Source: CF-162 sp040882565 (GTDB lineage Bacteria > Chloroflexota > Dehalococcoidia > SM23-28-2 > RBG-16-64-32). From it: DNA of 15,781 nucleotides. Position 1 is the first letter of the stretch; the number at the start of each line of letters is the position of its first letter. This document shows positions 6,896 to 12,418 of the stretch, piece by piece. The notes under the pieces were generated by a model that was not told the DNA's origin, ran no database searches, and saw only the letters and a program-made list of their open reading frames with translations. The stretch lies in NCBI GenBank assembly GCA_040882565.1, contig JBBEAZ010000033.1, positions 1-15,781 on the forward strand, read 5' to 3'. The position numbers and the translations under genes are program-made.

Positions 6896-7495
6896 ATGAG
6901 CACTACCTATCGCAGTCGTCGGAGCCGACGCCTCGATCACTGGGATTATCGCAGCAGCGGCGCGTATTTCGTCACAATTTGCACTTTCGAGAGGCAATGC
7001 TCGTTCGAGGATCCCCGGATCGCCACGATCCTGCGGACAACCTGGAACCGCACGGCCCGTCGCGGTGGGACGGCGCCGCCGCACGAGTTCGTCGTCATGC
7101 CCAATCACGTACACGGCGTACTGTGGTTGCCGGGACGACGAAACGATCGCGCACAGGCACCCGCCGGGCGGACGAGACACGGGATCGCGCGAGTGCCATT
7201 CGATATCGAGACCCTCGAACGCGAACGGACGATGCAGGATAGCGGGGGTGCCTCGTCCCTACGACCACGAGGGGCAGTGCCCGGCTCCGTTGGCGCAGTA
7301 CTGGCGTCGTTCGAGGCGACTTCGGCGCGGCGCATCAATCTGCTCCGCGGAGCTCCAGGGGCTCCGGTGTGGCAAGGCGGCTACTACGACCGGGTGGTCC
7401 GCGACGATGAAGAACTTGACGCCGTTCGCCAGTACATCAGCGACAACCCGGCGAAGTGGGACCTCGATCACCACAACCCCAGCAACTGGTTGTAG
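6896..7495 (+). CDS. REP-associated tyrosine transposase (RAYT, Y1_Tnp/IS200-like)
   Basis: A 199-aa single-strand HUH/Y1 transposase. It begins with the RAYT-type RLDHWDYRSSGAYFVTICTFERQ (12-34), contains the metal-binding HUH motif in VVMPNHVHGVLWL (66-78; His71 and His73), and ends with the catalytic tyrosine helix GGYYDRVVRDDEELDAVRQYISDNPAKW (161-188; Tyr163/Tyr164). The linker between HUH and Tyr (residues about 90-123) is encoded by an embedded REPIN-like copy, kept in frame. The rest of the catalytic layout is intact, so the protein may be active. RAYTs are usually single-copy, vertically inherited, domesticated genes. The start follows TACCCT by 7 nt with no Shine-Dalgarno, so it may also be leaderless. 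Confidence 0.93.
   Translation: MSTTYRSRRSRRLDHWDYRSSGAYFVTICTFERQCSFEDPRIATILRTTWNRTARRGGTAPPHEFVVMPNHVHGVLWLPGRRNDRAQAPAGRTRHGIARVPFDIETLERERTMQDSGGASSLRPRGAVPGSVGAVLASFEATSARRINLLRGAPGAPVWQGGYYDRVVRDDEELDAVRQYISDNPAKWDLDHHNPSNWL
7163..7264. repeat. REPIN-like copy embedded in frame within the RAYT gene
   Basis: The first 19 bases match the reverse complement of 6801-6819 at 18 of 19 positions and the last 20 match the reverse complement of 6718-6737 at 19 of 20, at identical overall length (102 bp, 34 codons). The interior is diverged. Its arms GGACGAGACAC (7170-7180) and GTGCCTCGTCC (7248-7258) remain complementary at 10 of 11, and both carry the same change relative to the upstream copy (GGG to GGA, CCC to TCC), preserving pairing. 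Confidence 0.65.
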
Positions 7496-7510
7496 CCACA
7501 CCCCGAAATG

Positions 7511-7550
7511 AGCTGACCGGCTAGCCCTTAGCCGCGTCGATCAGCTTTTC
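7511..7550 (+). terminator. Possible terminator between the convergent RAYT and meaB genes
   Basis: Nested inverted repeats AGCTGA/TCAGCT (7511-7516, 7541-7546) and CGGCTA/TAGCCG (7518-7523, 7529-7534) are followed by TTTC. The structure lies just after the RAYT stop and overlaps the 3' end of meaB on the other strand. The long internal loop and short T-run make it weak. Confidence 0.3.
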
Positions 7551-8456
7551 CGCCGCGGTGCGCGGGTCGATTTCGCGCCGCGCGATTTGCTCGACGAGCG
7601 CGTCTAGGTGATCGCCGGACTTGGCGAGGGTGGCTTCGAGGAGGGCGGCCCCCGTGACAGCGAGGAGTTGGCGGCGGCCGCGCTGACGGCGCATTTCTTC
7701 GAGGCGGCCGGACTCGTTGAGGTACTCGCGGTGCTTTTCGACGGCGTCGGCGAGGTCGGCGGCGCCTTCATCGCGGTGGGCGACGGTCTTGAGCATCGGC
7801 ACGTCCCAGCCCTCCTGGCGCTGGAGGTCGGTGAAGATGTGCAGCTGCTTGAAGACGGCGTCGGCGTGCGGCAGGTCAGCCTTATTGACGACGAGGATGT
7901 CGGCGATCTCGAGGATGCCGGCCTTGATCGCCTGCATGTCGTCGCCGGCGCCGGGGATGTTGACGACGATCGTCGTCTGCGCGGTGTCCGCGACCTCGAC
8001 TTCGTCCTGGCCTGCGCCGACCGTCTCGACGATGACGATGTCCATGCCGGCGGCATCGAGGACGGTGACGAGGTCGTTGGTCGCCGCCGCGAGGCCACCG
8101 AGCGCGCCGCGCGTGGCCATGCTGCGGATGAAGACGCCGGGATCGGAGGTCAGGTCCTGCATGCGGATGCGGTCGCCGAGGATCGCGCCGTGGCTGAAGG
8201 GGCTGGTCGGGTCGACGGCGATGATGCCGACGGTGCGGCCGCGCTTGCGGAACTCGCGGGTGAGCGCGCCAACGAGCGTGCTCTTGCCGGAGCCGGACGG
8301 GCCGGTGATGCCGATGATGTGCGCGCCGCCGGTCTTCGGGAAGAGTTCGCGGAGGGCGTCGCGGCCCTCGGGCTGTCCGTTCTCGACGGATGTGAGGACG
8401 CGCGTGAGTGACCGCCTGTCACCTTCGAGCAGGCGCTTGACGCGGTCGGAGGACAC
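7521..8456 (-). CDS. meaB: Methylmalonyl-CoA mutase-associated GTPase MeaB
   Basis: A 311-aa G3E-family P-loop GTPase that gates cofactor loading and protects B12-dependent methylmalonyl-CoA mutase. Motifs: Walker A GPSGSGKST (52-60), the MeaB/ArgK signature IIAVDPTSPFSHGAILGDRIRMQ (78-100), the ETVGAGQDEVEV switch region (144-155), and the GTP-specificity motif NKAD (191-194). The C-terminal helical part (about 250-311) matches the dimerisation arm region. Length is typical. The GTG start directly abuts the TAG stop of the B12-subunit gene, so the two are translationally coupled, matching their partnership. Confidence 0.96.
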   Translation of the reverse strand: MSSDRVKRLLEGDRRSLTRVLTSVENGQPEGRDALRELFPKTGGAHIIGITGPSGSGKSTLVGALTREFRKRGRTVGIIAVDPTSPFSHGAILGDRIRMQDLTSDPGVFIRSMATRGALGGLAAATNDLVTVLDAAGMDIVIVETVGAGQDEVEVADTAQTTIVVNIPGAGDDMQAIKAGILEIADILVVNKADLPHADAVFKQLHIFTDLQRQEGWDVPMLKTVAHRDEGAADLADAVEKHREYLNESGRLEEMRRQRGRRQLLAVTGAALLEATLAKSGDHLDALVEQIARREIDPRTAAEKLIDAAKG

Positions 8457-8876
8457 CTAGGCTGCCGTGGCCCCGCTCTTCGAGGCGTTGTCCTTGACCC
8501 ATGCGACGATGTCGTGAGTGGATGCGCCGGGACCGAAGATGCCGCCGAAGCCGATCTTCTTCAGCTTCTCGCGGTCTTCGTCCGGGATGATGCCGCCGGC
8601 GAAGAGGATGACGTCGTCCATGCTGCGCTTCTTCAGCTCTTCGACGATGCGCGGGAAGAGTTCGAGGTGGGCACCGGAGAGGATCGACAGGCCGATCATG
8701 TCGGCGTCTTCCTGGAGGGCGGTCTCGGCGATCATCTCAGGTGTCTGGCGGATGCCTGTGTAGATCACTTCGTGGCCGGCGTCGCGCAAGGCCCTCGCCA
8801 CAACCTTGGCGCCGCGGTCGTGGCCGTCGAGGCCCGGCTTGGCGATGATGATCTTGAGCTTTCGTTCCTGCGTCAT
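8457..8876 (-). CDS. Methylmalonyl-CoA mutase B12-binding subunit (C-terminal domain protein)
   Basis: A 139-aa stand-alone cobalamin-binding domain that carries adenosylcobalamin for the separate catalytic chain encoded at 12419-14086. The base-off/His-on motif is complete: DGHDRG (17-22, ligand His19), 41 residues, SIL (64-66), 27 residues, GG (94-95). The start at 8876 (MTQERK) is set by a strong AGGAGG 9 nt upstream; a longer in-frame extension to 9149 is arginine-rich and not family-like. Its own promoter (TATAAT, 8904-8899) separates it from the main mutase operon. It is coupled to meaB downstream. Confidence 0.95.
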   Translation of the reverse strand: MTQERKLKIIIAKPGLDGHDRGAKVVARALRDAGHEVIYTGIRQTPEMIAETALQEDADMIGLSILSGAHLELFPRIVEELKKRSMDDVILFAGGIIPDEDREKLKKIGFGGIFGPGASTHDIVAWVKDNASKSGATAA

Positions 8877-8898
8877 GTTCAGGCGCCTCCTGCTGGCG

Positions 8899-8904
8899 AT
8901 TATA
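8899..8904 (-). promoter_or_regulatory. Consensus -10 element for the B12-subunit/meaB pair
   Basis: The minus strand has a perfect TATAAT, predicting a start near 8891 and a leader that contains the AGGAGG ribosome site before ATG 8876. No convincing -35 is seen at 16-18 bp upstream. Confidence 0.5.
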
Positions 8905-8911
8905 GCGAAGA

Positions 8912-8920
8912 TGTGGATAA
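8912..8920 (-). promoter_or_regulatory. DnaA-box-like 9-mer in the B12-subunit promoter
   Basis: The minus strand reads TTATCCACA, an exact match to the E. coli high-affinity DnaA box, lying between where the -35 and -10 would be. It is single, with no neighbouring boxes or AT-rich unwinding region, so it is not an origin. It may be chance or a DnaA-responsive operator. Confidence 0.25.
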
Positions 8921-9074
8921 CCGCTAGCCGTGCGGTAACGGGTTGCCGCCTTCCGCGTGCTCGCTGATAATGGCCAGCACGTTTCGACCAGAAAGGTGAG
9001 CCCGATGTCCCACGATCCGATCTTGATGTTCCGCAAGTACCCGCCGAAGCGCGCGGGCCAAATTGGGGTCGTAG

Positions 9075-9452
9075 GTGGTGACGCGACTGGCGATGGTGGC
9101 TGGCGCGATAGCGTTGGCGGGGCTTGTCGCGCTCGGATTGCTGAACCAAGATCTGGGCGACGGCCAGGCTCCTATCGTCAACGCGGCCGACTCATGTGCG
9201 TACACGCTGGCCTCGCCGACGCCAGCTGACTTCGGCAACGCGCGGCTGATCGCGGAGTCGAACTCCGACATGACGCTTGCCGTCTCGCTACGCGAAGCGG
9301 AGTTGGTCCACACGAACCGCTATTTCCTCACCCGCGTCGCTTCAACTTGGAGTCACTGCCTCATCGGAGTCCACTATTCCGCGGATGGGGGCAAGGGCTC
9401 GCTTTCCCTGATCGTCGACTTGAACGCGCAAGCAATCGTCGACACATCCTAA
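9075..9452 (+). CDS. Small predicted exported or membrane-anchored protein, unknown function
   Basis: A 125-aa product I do not recognise. A hydrophobic stretch (about residues 6-23, AMVAGAIALAGLVALGLL) follows a short basic start and would act as signal peptide or anchor. The remainder is a hydrophilic domain with two cysteines (Cys41, Cys95) that could pair outside the cytoplasm. The start used is GTG 9075, 6 nt after GGGG; ATG 9093 is an alternative. A different-frame ATG at 9005 (MSHDPILMFRKYPP...) with AAAGGTGA before it runs into this gene, so a frameshifted longer N-terminus is possible. It sits on the plus strand between the two parts of the methylmalonyl-CoA module, and its stop is only 4 bp from the convergent VOC gene stop. 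Confidence 0.6.
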   Translation: MVTRLAMVAGAIALAGLVALGLLNQDLGDGQAPIVNAADSCAYTLASPTPADFGNARLIAESNSDMTLAVSLREAELVHTNRYFLTRVASTWSHCLIGVHYSADGGKGSLSLIVDLNAQAIVDTS

Positions 9453-9456
9453 TCCG

Positions 9457-9861
9457 CTAGGACCGTTCGATCAGTTGGATTGAGACGCCGTGGGTGGACT
9501 CGCGGTTGATGCGGGCGAGGCGGGCGCCGGGCCAGATGCTGGGCTCAGGCTCCGACACCTTGGCGCCGGCTGAGCGCAGATGGGTGACGGCTTCGTCGAG
9601 GTCTTCCACTTCGACGCTGATCGAGAAGAGGCCTTCCCCTCGCTCCTGGAACTGCTCGTAGAAGCGGCCCTTTTCCTCGACCGGCTGCACAAGCTCGAGA
9701 AACGACTCGCCTATCGGCAGGCGCGCGACCTTGAAGCCGGAGCCGAGGGGCTGGTCGAGCGAGGCATCCGGCTTCAGACTGACATTGCGCTCCCACTGGG
9801 CGAGCGCGTCGTCGAGGTCGGCGGTGGCGATGACTACGTGGTCCAGCTTCTTGATCTTCAT
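9457..9861 (-). CDS. VOC-superfamily protein, epimerase paralogue with altered metal site
   Basis: A 134-aa glyoxalase-fold protein related to methylmalonyl-CoA epimerase. It has the paired beta-alpha-beta modules: LDHVVIATADLDDAL (6-20) with His8, FLELVQP (54-60) with Glu56, GEGLFSISVEVEDLDEAV (76-92), and a closing strand SIQLIE. Compared with true epimerase, the GEGLHHICF motif is GEGLFSISV, losing the second-half histidine, and the final Glu ligand position is Gln129. It therefore probably lacks the full metal site and may bind a CoA thioester or other ligand without epimerase activity. Last gene of the mutase operon, 4 nt after the small membrane protein gene. Catalytic role unknown. Confidence 0.85.
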   Translation of the reverse strand: MKIKKLDHVVIATADLDDALAQWERNVSLKPDASLDQPLGSGFKVARLPIGESFLELVQPVEEKGRFYEQFQERGEGLFSISVEVEDLDEAVTHLRSAGAKVSEPEPSIWPGARLARINRESTHGVSIQLIERS

Positions 9862-9865
9862 AGCT

Positions 9866-10177
9866 TTACCCGATCATCCTTCTGACTAACAGTCCGGTCG
9901 CGGCGAGCAAGATGAGGCCGACGACGATCGAGCCCCACTCGTTTTCGATGATTGGAATGTCTGAGGCGGCGCGCTCGATGCCAACGATGATGAGAGCGAA
10001 ACCTATCGTGCCGAGAAACGCAGTTGCGATCTGACTGCTGCGGATGCGGCGGATCGGCTGACTCCCCTCGATCGTGCGGATGAGCTTCTGCGCCGTCTCC
10101 TCGGTGACGGTGCGTATCGTCTCGACACCGATGTCGCGGCGATTCGCGGCCGGCGGCGGAGCGGGATCCTCAGGCAT
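9866..10177 (-). CDS. Small two-helix membrane protein, unknown function
   Basis: A 103-aa protein with a proline-rich then charged cytoplasmic-looking N-terminus (1-48), followed by two predicted membrane helices (about 49-67, IATAFLGTIGFALIIVGI, and about 82-98, WGSIVVGLILLAATGLLV) joined by a short polar loop, ending in RRMIG. I recognise no family. Its ATG overlaps the stop of the epimerase gene by 8 bp, so it is co-translated in the mutase operon; a membrane-associated role linked to this pathway is only suggested by position. Confidence 0.75.
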   Translation of the reverse strand: MPEDPAPPPAANRRDIGVETIRTVTEETAQKLIRTIEGSQPIRRIRSSQIATAFLGTIGFALIIVGIERAASDIPIIENEWGSIVVGLILLAATGLLVRRMIG

Positions 10178-10592
10178 TCGCGCCCTTGTACATGTCCATC
10201 GGCGTCGCCAGCTCTACGAGGACGCCGCGGCTGGCCTTGGGGTGCAGGAAGCAGATCATGCCGGCGAGGCCGCCGCGCGACTTCTGGTCGACGAGTTCGA
10301 CCCCCTTCGCTTTCAGCACTTCCAGTTCGCCATCCACGTCAGCGGTTTGGAAGCAAATGTGGTGCAGGCCTTCGCCCTTGCGTTCAAGGAACTTCGCCAT
10401 GTTGGCGTCCGGGCGCGTCGGCTCGAGCAACTCGATCTCGCTTTCGCCGATCTTGAGCAGCGCTGCCCGCACGCCCTGGTCCTCGATCGTATCGAGGGCG
10501 TGGACGTGGAGGCCGAGGGTGTCGCGGTAGAACTTGAGCGATTCGTCCAGGTTGTGGACGGCAATGCCGACGTGGTGGATCTTGTCGATCAT
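10170..10592 (-). CDS. mce: Methylmalonyl-CoA epimerase
   Basis: A 140-aa VOC enzyme that interconverts (S)- and (R)-methylmalonyl-CoA, supplying the isomer used by the mutase. Signature elements are all present: KIHHVGIAVHNLDESLKFYRDTLGL (4-28) with metal ligand His7, the IELLEP strand (53-58), GEGLHHICFQTADVD (74-88) with His77/His78, FLHPKASRGVLVELATP with Glu127. Length is typical. The start at 10592 is fixed by an ATGA overlap with the upstream DinB-fold gene; longer in-frame extension upstream has no family similarity. Neighbouring mutase, B12 subunit and MeaB genes confirm the pathway. Confidence 0.95.
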   Translation of the reverse strand: MIDKIHHVGIAVHNLDESLKFYRDTLGLHVHALDTIEDQGVRAALLKIGESEIELLEPTRPDANMAKFLERKGEGLHHICFQTADVDGELEVLKAKGVELVDQKSRGGLAGMICFLHPKASRGVLVELATPMDMYKGANA

Positions 10593-11056
10593 AGGCCTTC
10601 CTTCTGACGCCAGGCGATGATCAGGCCGGCGTGTTCGCGGTCGTGGGCGGCGCCGCCCTGGATGCCGATCTCTTCGTAGAGGCGCTGGTCGAGGCGGTCT
10701 TCGGGCGCGTTGGCGACGGCCTCGAGGACCATGGCGCGCGCGAACTCGAGGTCGGCGATCACCTGGTCGAGTGTGAGGGCTCGCCGGCCGGCAACGAACC
10801 ATCCGTTGATGCCCTCGACGCCGGCTTCGTTGGTCACCGGGAACGAGGCGCGTCCGCCGCGGGCGATGCGGCTGATCTCGAAGAATCGCATCTCGTGCCA
10901 GAGCATAATGTGGGTGAGGTGGTCCTTGACGGACCAACCGTCAGCCGCGGGGCGAGACGCCTCCTCATCGCTGAGGCCGTCGATTGCTGCGAGCACCTGC
11001 GCGCGGGAGGACTCTAGCTCCTGGGCGAGTTGCTGGTGGAGGGTGAGTCCCCTCAT
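10589..11056 (-). CDS. DinB-fold protein 1 of 3
   Basis: A 155-aa four-helix-bundle protein of the DinB/YfiT superfamily, whose members include metal- and low-molecular-weight-thiol-dependent transferases. Seen here: the LxAAIDGLSDEE start, DGWSVKDHLTHIMLWHE (39-55) with His46, His49 and His54 as potential metal ligands, and a closing HDREHAGLIIAWR (138-150) with His138 and His142. It is a tandem paralogue of the two genes upstream. Start 11056 is set by ATGA overlap with gene 2; its stop overlaps the epimerase start in the same way. Substrate unknown. Confidence 0.88.
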   Translation of the reverse strand: MRGLTLHQQLAQELESSRAQVLAAIDGLSDEEASRPAADGWSVKDHLTHIMLWHEMRFFEISRIARGGRASFPVTNEAGVEGINGWFVAGRRALTLDQVIADLEFARAMVLEAVANAPEDRLDQRLYEEIGIQGGAAHDREHAGLIIAWRQKEGL

Positions 11057-11514
11057 ATGCCGAGTTGCCGGCGCCACTCTTTGATCGCCGGCGCATGCTC
11101 GCGGTAGTGATTTGTGCCTGTTCCGGTGAGGATGCGGAAGGCGGCGCGGCCGTCTTCGAACTTTTCGTCGGGGACTTCGCGGGCCGCCTTGACGAAGAGC
11201 GCCTTGCTGGCGTTCAGCTCGGCGACGACGGCCTCGGGGCTGGCGCTGCGCCAGGTCTCGGCGAAGCGGGCGTTCCAGGTGTCGGAATCGCTGTAGTCGA
11301 CGCCTTCCGGGACGGGTTTCTCGCCGTGCGCGATCCGCTCGAGCGCGTCGTCCATCTCGTGGTGCCAACCGACGATATGGCCGAGGATGTCGCGCACGGA
11401 CCAGCCATCGTAAAACACCTCGAGGAGTTGTTCATGAGTGAGGCCGTCGATCGCCAACTGCAGTTCGGCGAACGATGATTCCAGCTCGCGAAGCAGGTCG
11501 TCGCGGTTGCCCAT
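11053..11514 (-). CDS. DinB-fold protein 2 of 3
   Basis: A 153-aa paralogue with the same layout: LQLAIDGLTHEQL, DGWSVRDILGHIVGWHHE (36-53; His46, His51, His52) and NHYREHAPAIKEWRRQLGI (135-153; His136, His140). Start 11514 (MGNRDD) is chosen because its ATG overlaps the TAA stop of gene 3 (TAATG); an upstream ATG at 11538 would add eight residues. Closest in feel to ClbS/DfsB-type DinB proteins, but the substrate cannot be read from sequence. Confidence 0.88.
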   Translation of the reverse strand: MGNRDDLLRELESSFAELQLAIDGLTHEQLLEVFYDGWSVRDILGHIVGWHHEMDDALERIAHGEKPVPEGVDYSDSDTWNARFAETWRSASPEAVVAELNASKALFVKAAREVPDEKFEDGRAAFRILTGTGTNHYREHAPAIKEWRRQLGI

Positions 11515-11987
11515 TAGATGCCTCCTTCCTTGCGCCATTTTTCGATCAGTTCGGAGTGCTCCTCGTCGTGGCGACCACAGACGCCGAGCACGGCCGGCAC
11601 GAACCCGGCGGCAAAGGCAGCATCCGGAAGCGCATCGAGCGCGGCGGCCATCTCTTGCCGGGTCGCGTCCAGCTCTGCGAGCACCTGGTCGAGAGGGAAT
11701 TCGCGGCGCATGGCCATCGTTGCCTCGTTCCAGGAGTCGGTCCTGTCCGGGGCAAAATGCATCAGGCCGGGCTGGTGGCCACGGGCGAGACGGCGGAAAT
11801 CAAGCGCCATCAGTTCGTCCCAGGACGAAATGTGCGAGATCATGTCCTTGACGGACCAGCCGTCGACGGCGGTAGCGGTCATCTGCTCCGGCGTGAGGCC
11901 GTCAATCGCGCGGCGCAACTCAGCGCGGGTCGAATCCAGGACAGCCGTGGCTTGGTCGCGGGTGGTTGGGGCTGATTGAGACACCAT
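11514..11987 (-). CDS. DinB-fold protein 3 of 3
   Basis: A 157-aa paralogue, first of the tandem trio in transcription order. It has RRAIDGLTPEQM (25-36), VDGWSVKDMISHISSWDEL (41-59; His52, with Asp57/Glu58 where the others have His), and RHDEEHSELIEKWRKEGGI (139-157; His140, His144). Start 11987 (MVSQSAP) is preferred over 12044 because AGGAG lies just upstream and the extension overlaps the preceding gene. It begins 5 nt after the PPOX-family stop. Confidence 0.87.
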   Translation of the reverse strand: MVSQSAPTTRDQATAVLDSTRAELRRAIDGLTPEQMTATAVDGWSVKDMISHISSWDELMALDFRRLARGHQPGLMHFAPDRTDSWNEATMAMRREFPLDQVLAELDATRQEMAAALDALPDAAFAAGFVPAVLGVCGRHDEEHSELIEKWRKEGGI

Positions 11988-11992
11988 GCTGA

Positions 11993-12412
11993 TTACTCCT
12001 TGTGAACGCGTACAGTGTCTGGCTTGAGTTCTAGGAGACGCCATTGGTCCTTCATTTCACGCCATGAGTCGAGGGCGGCCCGTCGTTTGTCGCCGTTCAG
12101 GTAGTAATGATCGAAGACGCGCTCCGCAAGTTCGAGGCCGCCTTCCTTGTGGATGGTGATGCGCCCGTCGAATGCTACCCAGGTCTCCATCTCATCGGGG
12201 TGATTCACGACGAGAACAGTGGCGCGAGCGTCGTGTTGCAGACGCTTGAGCTTGCCGCCCTTCTCGTAGCAGAACATCCAGAGGACGTGGCCGTCCCATT
12301 CGTACCAGACAGGGACGGATACGGGTGAGCCGTCGGAGCGAAGAGTGGTTAGGATGCCGTAGCGGCGATTGGATACGAAGGCGTCGCGTTCTGCGTCGGT
12401 CATGCGCGGCAT
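11993..12412 (-). CDS. PPOX-class pyridoxamine 5'-phosphate oxidase-like (flavin or F420-binding) protein
   Basis: A 139-aa split beta-barrel protein. Family features are AFVSNRRYGILTTLRSDGSPVSVPVWYEWDGHVLWMF (11-47), KGGKLKRLQHDARATVLVV (51-69), and a C-terminal WRLLELKPDTVRVH. The group includes F420-dependent reductases, FMN proteins and heme-binding members; the cofactor is not certain, though the short length and G-I-L-T-T-L-R-x-D-G pattern favour the F420/FDOR type. It begins 6 nt after the mutase stop and precedes the DinB trio by 5 nt, so it is part of the mutase operon. Its relation to methylmalonyl-CoA chemistry is unknown. Confidence 0.85.
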   Translation of the reverse strand: MPRMTDAERDAFVSNRRYGILTTLRSDGSPVSVPVWYEWDGHVLWMFCYEKGGKLKRLQHDARATVLVVNHPDEMETWVAFDGRITIHKEGGLELAERVFDHYYLNGDKRRAALDSWREMKDQWRLLELKPDTVRVHKE

Positions 12413-12418
12413 GGCGGC

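Noticed and set aside
6029..7180. 383-aa minus-strand ORF across the Ntn-hydrolase and RAYT genes
   Set aside because: It crosses two supported genes and a repeat region and has no domain-like features.
7608..8411. 267-aa plus-strand ORF
   Set aside because: Complement of meaB, whose GTPase motifs are unambiguous.
8877..9074. Replication origin around the DnaA box
   Set aside because: Only one box, no AT-rich region and no dnaA/dnaN neighbours.
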